5,984 nucleotides of DNA from JALORV01 sp035429805 (GTDB lineage Bacteria > Pseudomonadota > Gammaproteobacteria > Burkholderiales > Burkholderiaceae_F). The translations under genes were made by a program, and so were the position numbers. The notes below the pieces were generated by a model that did not search any database, was not told the origin of the DNA, and saw only the letters and a list, made by a program, of their open reading frames with translations. This document shows positions 5,627 through 5,984 of this stretch, piece by piece. Numbering within the stretch: position 1 is the stretch's first letter; each line of letters starts with the position of its first letter. The stretch is taken from contig DAOMFL010000138.1 of assembly GCA_035429805.1 (NCBI GenBank), forward strand, positions 1 to 5,984, given 5' to 3'.

Positions 5627-5984
5627 TTGGTCGTCTCCTTGCTGCCCGCCGGGGTCGCCGTTGCCAGTGCGGGCGATGGCCGTTCATCGAAGCTGCCGCC
5701 GAGTGCAACCAGCAGGCCGACGCGCGCCTGCGTGCGGTCGGCCAGCAGGTTGATGCGCTGGCGACGCGCGGCCAGCACCTGCGTCTCGGCATTCAGCACC
5801 GTGAGGAAATTGGTGAGCCCTGCGTCATAACGCTGCTCGGCGAGTGAGTACGCCTGTTCCGCCGCGTCGAGCGCACGCCGCTGCTCGACGAGTTGCTGGT
5901 CGAACGACTGCACGCGCGCCGCCTGGTCGGCCGCTTCGCGCACCGCGCGGAGCACCGTCTCGTTGTAGCTCGCGACCGCGACGT
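5623..5984 (-). CDS. TolC/NodT-family outer-membrane efflux factor, C-terminal part only
   Basis: The gene enters from the right edge (first full codon ends at 5982) and stops with TGA at 5625-5623, leaving 119 visible residues. They match the second half of an OEP (outer-membrane efflux protein) repeat. A-S-Y-N-E-T-V-L-R-A-V-R-E-A-A-D (4-19) begins a long coiled helix, and A-L-D-A-A-E-Q-A-Y-S-L-A-E-Q-R-Y-D-A-G-L-T-N-F-L (37-60) is the characteristic turn-and-helix region. It is followed by T-V-L-N-A-E-T-Q-V-L and the closing helix ending V-A-L-G-G-S-F (92-98). A short Ala/Pro/Thr/Lys tail follows. In the cell this protein would form the trimeric channel across the outer membrane and upper periplasm that completes the EmrAB pump. 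Its position as first gene before emrA, with a four-base overlap, supports dedicated partnership rather than use of a shared TolC. The N-terminus (signal peptide and possible lipobox), the operon promoter and any regulator are outside the window, so NodT versus plain TolC type cannot be settled. Confidence 0.9.
   Translation of the reverse strand, partial: VAVASYNETVLRAVREAADQAARVQSFDQQLVEQRRALDAAEQAYSLAEQRYDAGLTNFLTVLNAETQVLAARRQRINLLADRTQARVGLLVALGGSFDERPSPALATATPAGSKETTK
5635..5640 (-). promoter_or_regulatory. Ribosome-binding site of emrA
   Basis: AAGGAG on the minus strand lies eight bases before GTG 5626, within the last codons of the outer-membrane factor gene. It decides the GTG start and explains how emrA is translated despite the four-base overlap. 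Confidence 0.7.

Noticed and set aside
4367..5830. A 487-codon open frame on the plus strand antisense to emrA and the outer-membrane factor gene
   Set aside because: Arg/His/Asp-rich low-complexity translation without a recognisable domain; the opposite strand encodes clear EmrA and outer-membrane factor motifs.

Overview
The window is a GC-rich, densely coding stretch with G or C at most third codon positions. It comes from a Gram-negative bacterium, most plausibly a proteobacterium (beta- or gammaproteobacterial flavour). The Gram-negative call rests on an outer-membrane efflux channel, a periplasmic adaptor and a lipoprotein murein transglycosylase. I cannot name the genus from sequence alone.

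Left half, plus strand: (1) the 3' end of a gene of uncertain identity (to 259); (2) a compact six-helix-type rhomboid intramembrane serine protease (354-935) with its Ser/His catalytic pair visible; (3) a 71-residue hypothetical protein (1021-1236); and (4) a 537-residue lipoprotein combining a family-3 solute-binding domain with an SLT lytic transglycosylase domain, i.e. an MltF-like enzyme (1245-2858). The Shine-Dalgarno sequence of the transglycosylase gene overlaps the stop codon of the small gene, so those two are probably co-translated.

Right half, minus strand, converging on the transglycosylase gene: a tripartite multidrug efflux operon read leftwards. It runs from a TolC/NodT-type outer-membrane factor (only the C-terminal 119 residues lie inside the window) to an EmrA/HlyD-type membrane fusion protein and then an EmrB-type 14-helix MFS (DHA2) transporter. 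The outer-membrane factor and emrA overlap by four bases (GTGA), and emrA and emrB are separated by two bases. Both downstream genes start with GTG. Together they would build a proton-driven pump spanning both membranes. Its promoter and any regulator lie beyond the right edge.

There is no stretch over 300 bases without a gene. I see no RNA genes, mobile elements, CRISPR arrays or attachment sites. I did not find a convincing undescribed system. The items most worth a second look are the small protein coupled to the transglycosylase, the unidentified C-terminus at the left edge, and the architecture of the transglycosylase itself.
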